Positions 1-9,076 of a stretch of DNA of 64,000 bases are shown here, in pieces (the first letter of the stretch is position 1; the number at the start of each line of letters is the position of its first letter). A model generated the notes under the pieces. That model was given only the letters and a program-made list of their open reading frames with translations, was not told the origin of the DNA and made no database searches. This DNA comes from JANTGF01 sp963750735 (lineage in GTDB: Bacteria > Bacteroidota > Bacteroidia > Bacteroidales > VadinHA17): NCBI GenBank assembly GCA_963750735.1, contig CAVVRY010000019.1, positions 310,001-374,000 of the forward strand, in the 5' to 3' direction. Made by a program: the position numbers and the translations under genes.

Positions 1-1472
1 TATGCTTTTGCGAATAATACTCTTCTGCTTGAAGGGTTTCCCGAAAATACACACTTACCTGGCTCTTCTTTTGAATCTAAAGGAATACAGCGGATGGTTG
101 CCTTAGTCTCCTCCTTTATCTTTTGTTCTGTTTCCTGTGTGCCATCCCAATGAGCATAAACAAATCCCCCGGTACCATTAATGATTTCTTTGAAATCCTC
201 CCAGGTATCAACTTTATGCGAGTTCTCGGTTCTGAAGTTGAACGCCTTATTATATATGTTTTGCTGCATTTCTTTCAATAAATCCTCAATCATACCCACT
301 ACTTCAGTTTGAGAAACAGTTTTCTTTTCAAGTGTGTCACGCCGGGCAATTTCAATTGTGCCATTTTCGATGTCTCTTGGGCCGATGGCTAATCTGATTG
401 GAACACCTTTTAATTCATATTCAGCAAACTTCCAGCCTGGTTTATGGGTGTCACGATCGTCATATTTTACACTTATATATTTGTCTTCCAGTTCTTTTTT
501 TATTTTTAAGGCTACTTCCCCAAGTTCATTCAATTGCTCTGATCCCTTATAGATCGGAACAATTACTACCTGAATAGGAGCAAGTTTTGGCGGTAAAATC
601 AGACCATTGTCATCAGAATGAGCCATTATTAATGCACCCATAAGCCTTGTAGACACTCCCCATGAAGTAGCCCAAACAAGATCAAGTTTTCCTGTTTTGT
701 CGAGAAACTTAACATCAAATGCTTTTGCAAAATTCTGTCCGAGGAAATGGGAAGTGCCAGACTGAAGTGCTTTACCATCTTGCATTAACGCTTCAATGGA
801 GTATGTTTCAAGCGCCCCAGCAAACCTTTCCGTTTCAGTTTTGGTACCTTTAATAACAGGAATAGCCATAAATTCTTCGGCAAAACGGGCATACAGATCA
901 ACAATCTTTATTGTTTCTTCTACAGCTTCTTTTTTGGTAGCATGGGCTGTATGACCCTCCTGCCATAGGAATTCAGTAGTTCTAAGAAATAAACGAGTTC
1001 GCATTTCCCATCGAACAACATTTGCCCACTGATTAATCAAAATTGGAAGATCGCGATATGATTGAATCCAGTTTTTATAGGTATTCCATATTATTGTTTC
1101 TGAAGTTGGTCGAATGATCAATTCTTCCTCTAACTTAGCATCCGGATCAACAATAACACCTTTACCATTTGGATCATTTTTTAATCTGTAATGAGTAACA
1201 ACAGCACATTCTTTGGCAAATCCTTCTACGTGACTAGCTTCTTTGCTAAAAAAGGATTTTGGTATGAATAAAGGAAAATAAGCATTGCTATGACCAGTAT
1301 CTTTGAACATCTTGTCAAGCTGTGCCTGCATCTTCTCCCAGATTGCATAACCATATGGTTTGATTACCATACAACCTCTTACAGCAGAATTTTCAGCCAA
1401 GTCTGCCTTAATTACTAAGTCATTGTACCACTGTGCGTAATCCTCTTTTCTGCTGGTTAAAACTTTTGCCAT
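1..1472 (-). CDS. proS: Prolyl-tRNA synthetase (3' end cut by window edge)
   Basis: Cytoplasmic class II aminoacyl-tRNA synthetase that charges tRNA-Pro. I translated 490 codons from the ATG at 1472 (MAKVLTSRKEDYAQWY). Class II motif 2 is visible around NVVRWEMRTRLF followed by TTEFLWQEGHTAHAT, and the C-terminal anticodon-binding part contains VVIVPIYKG. No editing insertion lies between motif 2 and the later catalytic region, so this is the short archaeal/eukaryote-like ProRS found in many Bacteroidota. The last readable residues are RRVLFAKA. The family usually ends FAKAY or similar, so only about one residue and the stop appear to be missing. Reads divergently from the gene at 1566. Confidence 0.95.
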   Translation of the reverse strand, partial: MAKVLTSRKEDYAQWYNDLVIKADLAENSAVRGCMVIKPYGYAIWEKMQAQLDKMFKDTGHSNAYFPLFIPKSFFSKEASHVEGFAKECAVVTHYRLKNDPNGKGVIVDPDAKLEEELIIRPTSETIIWNTYKNWIQSYRDLPILINQWANVVRWEMRTRLFLRTTEFLWQEGHTAHATKKEAVEETIKIVDLYARFAEEFMAIPVIKGTKTETERFAGALETYSIEALMQDGKALQSGTSHFLGQNFAKAFDVKFLDKTGKLDLVWATSWGVSTRLMGALIMAHSDDNGLILPPKLAPIQVVIVPIYKGSEQLNELGEVALKIKKELEDKYISVKYDDRDTHKPGWKFAEYELKGVPIRLAIGPRDIENGTIEIARRDTLEKKTVSQTEVVGMIEDLLKEMQQNIYNKAFNFRTENSHKVDTWEDFKEIINGTGGFVYAHWDGTQETEQKIKEETKATIRCIPLDSKEEPGKCVFSGNPSSRRVLFAKA

Positions 1473-1565
1473 TTTAATTTTTGGTATGAATTTTGAACTT
1501 TAATTGATCAAAGTCAACAAACGAGTTGCAAAATAAATAAAAATTAACAACAAAAGGAGGGTGTC

Positions 1566-2813
1566 ATGAAAACAAAATTTAAAATATCAGCAATAGCAGC
1601 AATCATGATTTTTATGGTGCAGGCTACATTTTCATCTCCATCTGAAATAATCACAAACCAATATACCGATGGATATAATGGATACGGACACAAAAAGAAA
1701 GTCGTTGTAAACAATCATTATAACAATAATATGTACGATTTTCAGTATTCATCCAGAATAAAGAGGTTTCATGGTCCTTATGTTAATGTAAATTATTATG
1801 GATCATGTTTCACAGATTCCTACTATTTTTCATATGAGTCTGCTTACTTTGGGTGGAGTATGTACAGCCAACCATTCTGGGGTGGTATGTATGTCGGAAT
1901 TTTTTATGGTACTCCTTATTATAGACCGTATTATCGGACATGGAACTCTGTAAATTACTATTCCAGAAATGTTTATAGCAGCTATTATTACGGATACTAT
2001 CCTAGACCGGTTCATTACAATTACTGGAGTTCTAACAGATATCCTGTACCTTATTACTCAAGTAGATCTTATTACCAGTCGAACAGATACAGTAACTATT
2101 CAAACAGAAATAATTATTCTGGTTCAAGTTATAGCAGTTCTAACAGATACAATAGAACCAGTAATTCTAATAATCAAACTGGTAAAGTAGTTAACAGTAG
2201 CAAGACTCATATAAATAATATTACAGTTAATAATAACAACTCAAGAGTTAGAGGAAACCAAAACAATAATAAAACACATATAAATAATATTAACGTAAAC
2301 AATAATAACTCGAGAGGATCGAAAAGCAAAGTAAACAAACCAATAAATCGGAATAACAATGGAAACAAAGGGAATAATTCCATTAGAAAAGCTCCGGTTA
2401 AAAATGTAGGAAGTAGTACTAACAGATCAATAAACACAAATAATAGAATAGTTAGACCAAATCAATCAAACAATAAAGCCATATCTTATAATGGTTCATC
2501 GAGAAATTCAAATTATCGTTCAGTAACAAACAAATCATTTAATAGAGTTGGCGAATCGAAACAAGGTGCCAAGTCCTACAGCAGTCCCGTGAAAGTCAAT
2601 AACCAAAGTCGGAATGTGGTAAAGGCCAGGTCAACAAGTACAAATAGAAGTGCTTCGCCTCAGGTAAGCAGGACCCATTCAGGTTCAACCAGCAAGGCAC
2701 GATCTAATGTAAGTGTTCAGAATAAATCAAAATCACAATCTCCTGGTTTTAGCCGTAGTAATAATACAAACTCAAGCAATGCAAAGAACGATCAAGCCAG
2801 GAAAAGAAGATAA
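1566..2813 (+). CDS. Exported Tyr/Asn/Ser-rich low-complexity protein
   Basis: Function unknown. A Shine-Dalgarno-like AGGAGG lies just before the ATG, and residues 1-24 form a signal peptide. Residues ~55-175 are rich in Tyr, Pro and aromatic residues. From ~180 to the end the protein is Asn/Ser/Lys-rich and probably disordered, with a near-tandem repeat around residues 215-255 (KTHINNITVNNNNSR then KTHINNINVNNNNSR). The C terminus is basic (QARKRR). The segment VVNNHYNNNMYDFQYSSR followed by IKRFHGPYV is closely matched in the next gene (NVSYSSRLNRFYGPSV), so the two are distant paralogues. A terminator follows at 2833. It may be a surface or matrix protein, but that is a guess. Confidence 0.8.
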   Translation: MKTKFKISAIAAIMIFMVQATFSSPSEIITNQYTDGYNGYGHKKKVVVNNHYNNNMYDFQYSSRIKRFHGPYVNVNYYGSCFTDSYYFSYESAYFGWSMYSQPFWGGMYVGIFYGTPYYRPYYRTWNSVNYYSRNVYSSYYYGYYPRPVHYNYWSSNRYPVPYYSSRSYYQSNRYSNYSNRNNYSGSSYSSSNRYNRTSNSNNQTGKVVNSSKTHINNITVNNNNSRVRGNQNNNKTHINNINVNNNNSRGSKSKVNKPINRNNNGNKGNNSIRKAPVKNVGSSTNRSINTNNRIVRPNQSNNKAISYNGSSRNSNYRSVTNKSFNRVGESKQGAKSYSSPVKVNNQSRNVVKARSTSTNRSASPQVSRTHSGSTSKARSNVSVQNKSKSQSPGFSRSNNTNSSNAKNDQARKRR

Positions 2814-2832
2814 TTTCTGATACCAATTTACT

Positions 2833-2861
2833 AAGCAGGGATAATTTCCCTGCTTTTTTTT
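2833..2861 (+). terminator. Intrinsic terminator after the 1566 gene
   Basis: AAGCAGGGA (2833-2841) pairs perfectly with TCCCTGCTT (2847-2855) across a 5-nt loop, and a T tract follows immediately. It lies 20 nt after the stop codon at 2813. Confidence 0.85.
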
Positions 2862-3098
2862 GAGCCTCTAATAAAGAGAATTGAATCTATCGATGATTTA
2901 ATTTAGAGTGTAGTTAAATAATCGTGGGAGACAAAATAATTTTTTCAAAGAGGATTGCATTGTTTATTTTTTTTTATTTTTACATGTAAATGTTAATAAC
3001 CTGCAACTATTTTTAATTGATTTTTTATTATTCTTACACTTTGGTATGAAATTTGTTTAAATATTGTTAAACACACTAAATTGTCGGGAGGAACAATT

Positions 3099-4478
3099 AT
3101 GAAAATAAAATTTACCATATTATTAGGCATTGTAATAGTGTTAGGATCTTGTTCCTCAAGTTCTTATCTCGCTGATGATGTCTACTATTCTCCTAAGGAC
3201 GAAAAAAGGGCTGCAAAGAATAGTGGTAATGTAGCCACCTATGCAGTTGCAGAGGCTGTTCCCTCGAGTCAAGGGTTTGAGAGTGCTACCTACACAGAAC
3301 CAGGTGGCACAGTTAGTGGAGTTTTAAATGGAGATACCCTTGAACTTGAAACTTTTGAATATGAAAATGGTGATAAGGAGCTGGTAGTGAATAATTATTA
3401 TGATAATTACTACAGCGATAATGTTAGCTATTCTTCAAGATTAAATCGATTCTATGGCCCATCTGTTGGACTTGGATACTATTCTCCATACTATAATCCA
3501 TGGTCATATGGTCCATCCTTTTCTCTTAGTATGGGGATGGGTTTTGGGTTTGGATTCGGTTTTGGTTACGGATACGGATACGGTGGCGGTTATTATCCTG
3601 GTTACCCATATTACTCATATTATCCACCCTATTATGGTGGAGGCTGTTATTACCCATGCTATCCTTACTATGGATATGGTGGAGGACCAGTTTACATAAG
3701 TGATGGTGGATCAGGTTATACTTCAACACATAGAAGATCTTATTCTACTGGAAGAGAAATGACATATGGAACGGGAGGAACAAAATCAGCTAGCCTCTAT
3801 AATAATACGGCTACCAGGAGAAGGGGAGCTACTGCATCAGCGGAAAATACCAGACTTAAGTCAAATACTGTATCTACTTCAGCTGCACCAGGAAACAGGC
3901 GCAATATTGAAAGCAGAAGTGTTTCGGCTACTGATATAAGAACCACCAGGACACTTCCAAGCAGAAATAATAATTATGCACAGGCTCAAAATCGTTCTGC
4001 GAATAGTACAGCAAATCGAACCCCACAGAGTTCTGCAAAAAGAATTCCTGCTAAAACTACTCAATCTGCACAGACAAGTACTAATAGAAACGCAGTTCAG
4101 CAGGGAAATACTACTCAAAAGAGATATATACCTAGGTATTCAACTCCAAAAACAACAACGAAACCTAGTTACAATAGCTCTACAAATAAAAGATCAGTAA
4201 CTACTACAAGACCTTCTTCTGTTACTCGTCAAGGTTATGTGCCTTCAACGAATAGCAGATCTAGTTTTTCTTCTCCTTCAAGAACAAATACCAGGAGCAC
4301 AACTAGAAGTTATACTCCCAGCTCTTCGGGTAGGAGCTATAGCAGTCCAAGTAGAAGTAGTAGTAGCTCAGGACGAAGTTATACTCCTTCATCCTCAAGT
4401 TCAGGATCAAGGTCTTCAGGATCTTCTGGAACTTCACGTTCATCCGGTTCATCTAGCTCTGGTGGAAGAAGAAGATAA
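3099..4478 (+). CDS. Lipoprotein with Tyr/Gly-rich core and Ser/Arg-rich tail
   Basis: Function unknown. The frame is open from a TTG at 3081, but GGGAGGA (3086-3092) sits 6 nt before the ATG at 3099, which I take as the start (459 aa). The N terminus ends in a lipobox (VLGSC), so the mature protein should be a lipoprotein. Residues ~120-150 carry the motif YSSRLNRFYGPSVGLGYY shared with the 1566 product. A Gly/Phe/Tyr-rich stretch follows (~150-205, FGFGFGFGYGYGYGGG), then a long Ser/Thr/Arg/Asn-rich tail of short SYTPSSSSG-type repeats ending GGRRR. No enzyme motif is visible. Both paralogues end in an arginine-rich tail. Confidence 0.8.
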   Translation: MKIKFTILLGIVIVLGSCSSSSYLADDVYYSPKDEKRAAKNSGNVATYAVAEAVPSSQGFESATYTEPGGTVSGVLNGDTLELETFEYENGDKELVVNNYYDNYYSDNVSYSSRLNRFYGPSVGLGYYSPYYNPWSYGPSFSLSMGMGFGFGFGFGYGYGYGGGYYPGYPYYSYYPPYYGGGCYYPCYPYYGYGGGPVYISDGGSGYTSTHRRSYSTGREMTYGTGGTKSASLYNNTATRRRGATASAENTRLKSNTVSTSAAPGNRRNIESRSVSATDIRTTRTLPSRNNNYAQAQNRSANSTANRTPQSSAKRIPAKTTQSAQTSTNRNAVQQGNTTQKRYIPRYSTPKTTTKPSYNSSTNKRSVTTTRPSSVTRQGYVPSTNSRSSFSSPSRTNTRSTTRSYTPSSSGRSYSSPSRSSSSSGRSYTPSSSSSGSRSSGSSGTSRSSGSSSSGGRRR

Positions 4479-4553
4479 ACAAAAATCCTTATTTATTGTA
4501 ACAGACTGCCTGTTAGTCTATTCAGAATAATGTTAACTTAATCTTTAAACACA

Positions 4554-6032
4554 ATGAAAAGGTTATATATACTTTCTATATCATTTTTTCTAAGCTTGCT
4601 TATTAGCAATGCTCAGAATGAAACTGATGCGTTGAGGTATTCACAAGTTTTTCCAGGCGGTACAGCACGAGCAATGGGAATGAGTGGGGCCTTTGGGGCA
4701 TTTGGAGGTGACTTTTCAACTTTGAGTATTAATCCGGCCGGAATTGGTGTATATCGATCATCCGAATTCACTTTTACTCCAGCTATGAACTGGAATTCTG
4801 TTACTTCTCAATACCTGGGTAACACATCAGAGGAAAATGCTTCGAATTTTTTTCTGGGTAACGCAGGATTTGTATATTCTTATCTTACAGGAAAGGACAA
4901 GGGTTTAGTTTCTGTTAATTTTGGTGGTGGATACAATCGGGAAAATAATTTTTCGCAAAATATTGTGATGCAGGGAGTTAACAATTCAAATTCCTTGCTT
5001 GATTATTTTGCAGGCAATGCTGATGGTACGAGTTATAATGATTTGTATCCCTTTGAGGAAGGGATTGCATGGGATGTTTATATGATAGATACTGTTAGAG
5101 GTCAGCCTCTTAACTATGAAACTGTATATTCCTTGTGGGGTGATAATCCAAATTCAACTTATGGGCAGGTTCAACAGCGTACAATTTCCTCCACCGGAGG
5201 TGCAGGAGAATATGTAATTAGCCTTGGAATGAATTTAAGCAATATTTTTTATCTGGGAGGTACCCTGGGAATTCATTATCTCAATTACCGTCAGGAAATG
5301 AACCATGATGAGTATGATCCTGATGGTTCTATAGAAGAATTTGATTATTTCACTTTTAATGAACTTTTATATACCAGGGGCTCAGCTGTAGGCTTTAAGC
5401 TTGGTTTTCTTTTGAAACCAATTCAATTTCTTAGAATCGGTGGAGCAGTTCATTTTCCTTATAAGTACAAGTTAAGTGAAACTTATTCCACCTACATGGT
5501 GTCAGGTTTTGATACTCCAGTTGATGGAGTAAGTGAATATGAATCAGCATCACCCGAGTCAAATTATCGTTATGCTTTATCTACCCCTTTTAAGGCAATA
5601 GGTAATATCGGATTTCAGATATTTAAATTAGCCTTAATTGATGTCGATTTTGAATATGTTAATTATTCTAGCATGAGACTTCGTAATGGAAGTGATGGAT
5701 ATGACTTCATGGATGAAAATCAGAATATAACCGAAGCTTATAGAGATGTTCTAAATTTGAGGGCAGGTGTTGAGTTTAGAGTTCAGGCATTCTCTCTGCG
5801 TGCCGGTGCTGCATATTATGCCAGTCCTTATGCTGAAACGGAAGCTAATAAAGATGCAGACTATCTGGGTTTTTCAGGGGGCATCGGTTTTAAGCAAAAG
5901 CAATTTTTCTTTGATCTGGCTTATGCATATGCTGGCCATAGAGAGCAATACTATATGTATCCTAATACCCAACCGGTTGTAAATGATTTTAATAAGAACT
6001 CTGTTCTGGCTACATTAGGATACAAGTTCTAG
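4554..6032 (+). CDS. FadL/PorV-like outer-membrane beta-barrel protein
   Basis: Predicted outer-membrane barrel of 492 aa. A signal peptide ends near SNAQ (residue ~21). The mature N terminus has the pattern FPGGTARAMGMSGAFGAF then LSINPAGIGVYRSSEFTF, typical of the OmpP1/FadL/PorV-like family in Bacteroidota, where an N-terminal GTARxxxMGGA motif plugs the barrel. Many alternating aromatic/polar strands follow and the last residue is Phe (LGYKF), as in barrel proteins. It lies 75 nt after the 3099 gene on the same strand, so co-transcription is possible. The transported substrate cannot be told from sequence. Confidence 0.8.
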   Translation: MKRLYILSISFFLSLLISNAQNETDALRYSQVFPGGTARAMGMSGAFGAFGGDFSTLSINPAGIGVYRSSEFTFTPAMNWNSVTSQYLGNTSEENASNFFLGNAGFVYSYLTGKDKGLVSVNFGGGYNRENNFSQNIVMQGVNNSNSLLDYFAGNADGTSYNDLYPFEEGIAWDVYMIDTVRGQPLNYETVYSLWGDNPNSTYGQVQQRTISSTGGAGEYVISLGMNLSNIFYLGGTLGIHYLNYRQEMNHDEYDPDGSIEEFDYFTFNELLYTRGSAVGFKLGFLLKPIQFLRIGGAVHFPYKYKLSETYSTYMVSGFDTPVDGVSEYESASPESNYRYALSTPFKAIGNIGFQIFKLALIDVDFEYVNYSSMRLRNGSDGYDFMDENQNITEAYRDVLNLRAGVEFRVQAFSLRAGAAYYASPYAETEANKDADYLGFSGGIGFKQKQFFFDLAYAYAGHREQYYMYPNTQPVVNDFNKNSVLATLGYKF

Positions 6033-6055
6033 TCAGATCAACATATAATAAAAAA

Positions 6056-6082
6056 AAAGAGGGATCAATTTGATCCCTCTTT
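6056..6082. terminator. Bidirectional terminator between convergent genes
   Basis: AAAGAGGGATCAA (6056-6068) pairs perfectly with TTGATCCCTCTTT (6070-6082). An A-run lies on the left and a T-rich stretch on the right, so it can serve the + gene ending at 6032 and the - gene ending at 6106. Confidence 0.85.
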
Positions 6083-6105
6083 CCTTTTCGAAAAAAAACA
6101 AATTA

Positions 6106-7119
6106 TTAATCCCTATGCGGAGCGCATAGTTTACCGTTATTATAGTCATCCAACATAGTATGCCAATATCCTGCTGCCTCCTGCCAAATGTCAGAATTAG
6201 CCTCTACTCCACTTCCAATTTTGTTTTCAGCCATCCACGTGTCAGCATTTGCAATTATTCCATCAATACAGATTGAACAATTTCCGATCATTACATTTAG
6301 TTTTGCAGATACTAATTGTTCAAACATATTATAGGTTTTGTCACCTTTTCCAGGTGCATCCATAAGGTCAATAGCTTCCTTCTTACTATATGTTATTCCT
6401 CCTATGGTAATTACATCCACAGGCCATGCACTGGAATGATTTCGCCAATAACCCTGTGTTCCTGTTCCAGGTGAATCACCACAACAATTCTGTACGCAGT
6501 ATTCGTAGCCTTCCAGCCATGGATACTTATATTCATTCTCTATATTTAAGAATGCCCTTGGATAGGCCTTTCCTCCATCTGAATTGCTGACCCTAACTTT
6601 GGTTGCAATTCCAAAACATTCAGGAAGATTTTTTAATTCTAGGATCCTTGATACTGAAACAGGTTTGTCTTCGTATGTTTTAGTTACAACGTTTCCAGCA
6701 TGCCAGTTAATGTTAATACCATTTTCCAAGTATTCAAGATTGTTATAATCCCCAATAAATAGGTAGGTAGCATCGAAACCCCATCCTTTTTCAATCATAT
6801 CTTCATTTAAGTCATATTGAATATACAAGAATTCCGCATCATTTGACACAGTTACTGCTCCATAGGCAAAATCCTGATAATACCATAATTCAAAGGTATG
6901 CACCTCTCCACAGCTTGTCTGAAGTATAGTTTGAAAAGGTTCTAGCTTTCTTTTTTTCCTTGAGGATGATTTAAGTGATTTTAATACGACTTCATCATTT
7001 AATTCGGTCTTGTCATTTAATTCCAATTCAGCTTTGGTTATTTTTGTATCCTCCTTCTCACAGGAAACAAAAGCAAAAAAAGTGATTAAAATTCCAATTG
7101 TAAAGATTTTTGTTTTCAT
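6106..7119 (-). CDS. Lipoprotein, paralogue family copy 1, with extra C-terminal GYWRNH domain
   Basis: 337-aa predicted lipoprotein (lipobox FVSC, residue ~20) of unknown function. Residues ~65-215 are the unit shared with the two genes upstream. It starts at CGEVHTFELWYY, passes YLFIGDYNNLEYLENG and the KVRVSNSDGG/PRAFLNIE region, and ends at YPWLEGYEYCVQNCC. Only this copy adds ~120 residues: GTGTQGYWRNHSSAWPVD, KKEAIDLMDAPGKGDKTYNM, KLNVMIGN and a final LDDYNNGKLCAPHRD. I recognise this extra segment as a small domain seen at the ends of secreted proteins in several phyla, but I know no function for it. Paired cysteines suggest disulfides outside the cytoplasm. Confidence 0.75.
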   Translation of the reverse strand: MKTKIFTIGILITFFAFVSCEKEDTKITKAELELNDKTELNDEVVLKSLKSSSRKKRKLEPFQTILQTSCGEVHTFELWYYQDFAYGAVTVSNDAEFLYIQYDLNEDMIEKGWGFDATYLFIGDYNNLEYLENGININWHAGNVVTKTYEDKPVSVSRILELKNLPECFGIATKVRVSNSDGGKAYPRAFLNIENEYKYPWLEGYEYCVQNCCGDSPGTGTQGYWRNHSSAWPVDVITIGGITYSKKEAIDLMDAPGKGDKTYNMFEQLVSAKLNVMIGNCSICIDGIIANADTWMAENKIGSGVEANSDIWQEAAGYWHTMLDDYNNGKLCAPHRD

Positions 7120-7431
7120 GATTGTTAATGATTGAGATTAATAATTGTTGTTGTTTTTTCTGCTTCAAGTATATCCAATTAACCAGGCCAATACCCTTAA
7201 TTATTGACGAATTAAGCAATTGATTTGATTAAAGGATGAGATTTGGTGATAAGAATATATGAAGAAAAGTGGTGAGAATTGAAAAAGAGAGGAATCGAGT
7301 GGACCCCTCTCTTTAACGTGAATCTATTAAGTCTAGTTGGGCATTATACAAACCTCATTATGCAATGCGGTTGCCAGAAACCTGGATCCCTCCTTCTATA
7401 GGGATATATTTAAATGCCCCATATTCTGCTC
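7120..7431. other. 312-nt gene-free stretch between two paralogous lipoprotein genes
   Basis: The right part is the 3' untranslated region of the 7432 gene and includes a small hairpin (ATCCCT 7386-7391 with AGGGAT 7400-7405). A terminator-like hairpin lies at 7284-7314. The left part is AT-rich and should hold the promoter of the 6106 gene. I see no open frame or RNA gene. Confidence 0.5.
7284..7314 (-). terminator. Probable terminator after the 7432 gene
   Basis: AAAGAGAGG (7284-7292) pairs with CCTCTCTTT (7306-7314) around a 13-nt loop. Read on the minus strand, a short T-run follows the stem. It is ~118 nt past the stop of the 7432 gene, so the 3' UTR would be long. Confidence 0.55.
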
Positions 7432-8061
7432 CTAATCGGAGCTGCATGACTGGACGCAGTACTCATAATTTTGCATCCAGGGATATTCAAGTACTCCGTC
7501 TACATTGATAAATGCTCGCGGACTTATGTTCGAACCATTCGGATCAGGATTATTAAGCTTTACCTTTGTGGCAAACCCAAAACAATCGCTAAGCTCATTC
7601 AAGGCAAAAGCTTTTACAATAACAGGCAAATTTCCATCATATATTTCCATTGTAATTGCCTCATTGTACCAATCAACGCTACCATTTTCAAGTTTGGGTA
7701 AATCATTGTAATCGCCCAGGAAAAGGTATGTTGAATGTATACCCCAATCTGCCTCAGCCAGATCATCGGCTACTGTATATACAATAAATAATGAATCTTC
7801 ATTATTATACATTTCAACTGTACCATATAGTGTGGATGAATAGTACCTTAACTCAAATGAATGAACGGTACCACAATATTCATTGTAGGTTGTAGTAGTA
7901 TCCTGCTTTGTAGTATCAGCCGGATCTGTTATGTTGTCAAGGATCTCCTTATCATCAAGCTCCTTCTTTTCTTTTTCAGGCGAATCATTCTCACATGAAA
8001 TAAATGCGATGATCATGAATGCCACACCCAATTTTAATAAAAGTGTTTTCATAATATTCAA
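7432..8061 (-). CDS. Lipoprotein, paralogue family copy 2
   Basis: 209-aa predicted lipoprotein (lipobox AFISC) of unknown function. It starts at the ATG at 8061 or, equally plausibly, the ATG three codons later at 8052. After an acidic linker (residues ~25-60) comes the shared ~145-residue unit: CGTVHSFELRYYSS, YGTVEMYNNEDSLFIVYTV, DWGIHSTYLFLGDYNDLPKL, CFGFATKVKLNNPDP, PRAFINVD and YPWMQNYEYCVQSC. Three spaced cysteines (start, middle, end of the unit) are conserved in all three copies. The unit looks like an all-beta extracytoplasmic domain. This copy stops just after the unit. Confidence 0.75.
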   Translation of the reverse strand: MNIMKTLLLKLGVAFMIIAFISCENDSPEKEKKELDDKEILDNITDPADTTKQDTTTTYNEYCGTVHSFELRYYSSTLYGTVEMYNNEDSLFIVYTVADDLAEADWGIHSTYLFLGDYNDLPKLENGSVDWYNEAITMEIYDGNLPVIVKAFALNELSDCFGFATKVKLNNPDPNGSNISPRAFINVDGVLEYPWMQNYEYCVQSCSSD

Positions 8062-8217
8062 TTTTAATTAAAACTTATTCCTTTGGTTTTTGCTTCTGTT
8101 TGTAAGTTTATTCAGAATCTGAATCCGGAACCCTTAATCTTTGATGAATGAAATGAAATCTTACATGAAATATAAAATTCGATTGATTAAATTTATATAT
8201 AGAATGTACTAAGAGGG

Positions 8218-8247
8218 ACAAAAAAAGGAGGGACCAAGGTCCCTCCT
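8218..8247 (-). terminator. Terminator after the 8299 gene
   Basis: AGGAGGGACC (8226-8235) pairs perfectly with GGTCCCTCCT (8238-8247). Read on the minus strand the stem is followed by a T-run (the A-run at 8220-8226). It lies ~50 nt past the stop at 8299, so this lipoprotein gene is probably transcribed alone. Confidence 0.85.
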
Positions 8248-8298
8248 AAATTCTTTAAACTGCTGATAGTTTATTTTAAAGTTGCTTCCAGCATAATA

Positions 8299-8910
8299 TT
8301 AATCACATGCCTGAATACAATATTCGTAGTTTTCAAGCCATGGATAGTTTAAATTTCCTTCAATATTTAAAAATGCTCTTGGATAAACCGTTCTCCCATC
8401 CGGATCGGGATTGTTTAATTTAAGCTTGGTAGCAATTCCATTGCAGTTATTTACTTCGCTCAAAGGAAGAGTTATTTTAATTGAAGTAGGAGATTCTTCA
8501 AAATGTATCAGACTTATACCTTCACCATACCAGTCAATACCTCCAGTTTCAAGGTAAGGTAAGCCTTCATAATCACCAAGATATAAATAAGCTGTTAGAA
8601 TACTCCATCCTGCATCCGCATATTCTCGATTTAATCTATAGATAATATGCAAATGTTCAGCATTGTTATAAACAATCACATCACCATATGAATCAGGGGC
8701 TGTATACCATAATTCAAAGCTCTGAGGAGTTCCACAAAAAGTGATATCAGAATAATCAACATCGCTCATTGTGGTAACAAAGTCGAGAATATTAATTAAT
8801 TCTGTGTCTAATAATTCATTCTCAGCCGGGACTGTTGTTTCTGTTTCGCAGGATGAAAATGCGGCAAGGATCATTAAGAAGAAAGCAAGTTTTAAGTACA
8901 TTGTTTTCAT
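8299..8910 (-). CDS. Lipoprotein, paralogue family copy 3
   Basis: 203-aa predicted lipoprotein (lipobox AFSSC, residue ~21) of unknown function. The shared unit runs from CGTPQSFELWYTAPDSYG through AYLYLGDYEGLPYLETG, CNGIATKLKLNNPDPDG and PRAFLNIEGNLNYPWLENY to the final CIQACD. Copy order on the minus strand is 3, 2, 1, each with its own terminator, so this is a tandem family of single-gene transcripts rather than an operon. The three copies are diverged in sequence while the framework residues (Cys, GDY, PRAF, YPW) are kept, which suggests a maintained fold with changing surface. Confidence 0.75.
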   Translation of the reverse strand: MKTMYLKLAFFLMILAAFSSCETETTVPAENELLDTELINILDFVTTMSDVDYSDITFCGTPQSFELWYTAPDSYGDVIVYNNAEHLHIIYRLNREYADAGWSILTAYLYLGDYEGLPYLETGGIDWYGEGISLIHFEESPTSIKITLPLSEVNNCNGIATKLKLNNPDPDGRTVYPRAFLNIEGNLNYPWLENYEYCIQACD

Positions 8911-9076
8911 GATTCCTGGTTTTTAGGTAAGATAATATACGTGTAAACTCAACCTAAGTTTAATAAAACCAAATAAATAAACACGTAAATATTTGATAAA
9001 TAACTAGTATTATGGGATGAAGCAGGATATTTTGTCGATTAAAATAACTTGGGGTAGGGAATAAGTTAACTCATAA

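Noticed and set aside
2207..2437. 76-aa minus-strand frame rich in Leu inside the 1566 gene
   Set aside because: It is the antisense of Asn/Lys-rich codons (AAT/AAC read as ATT/GTT), which produces long hydrophobic frames without coding meaning.
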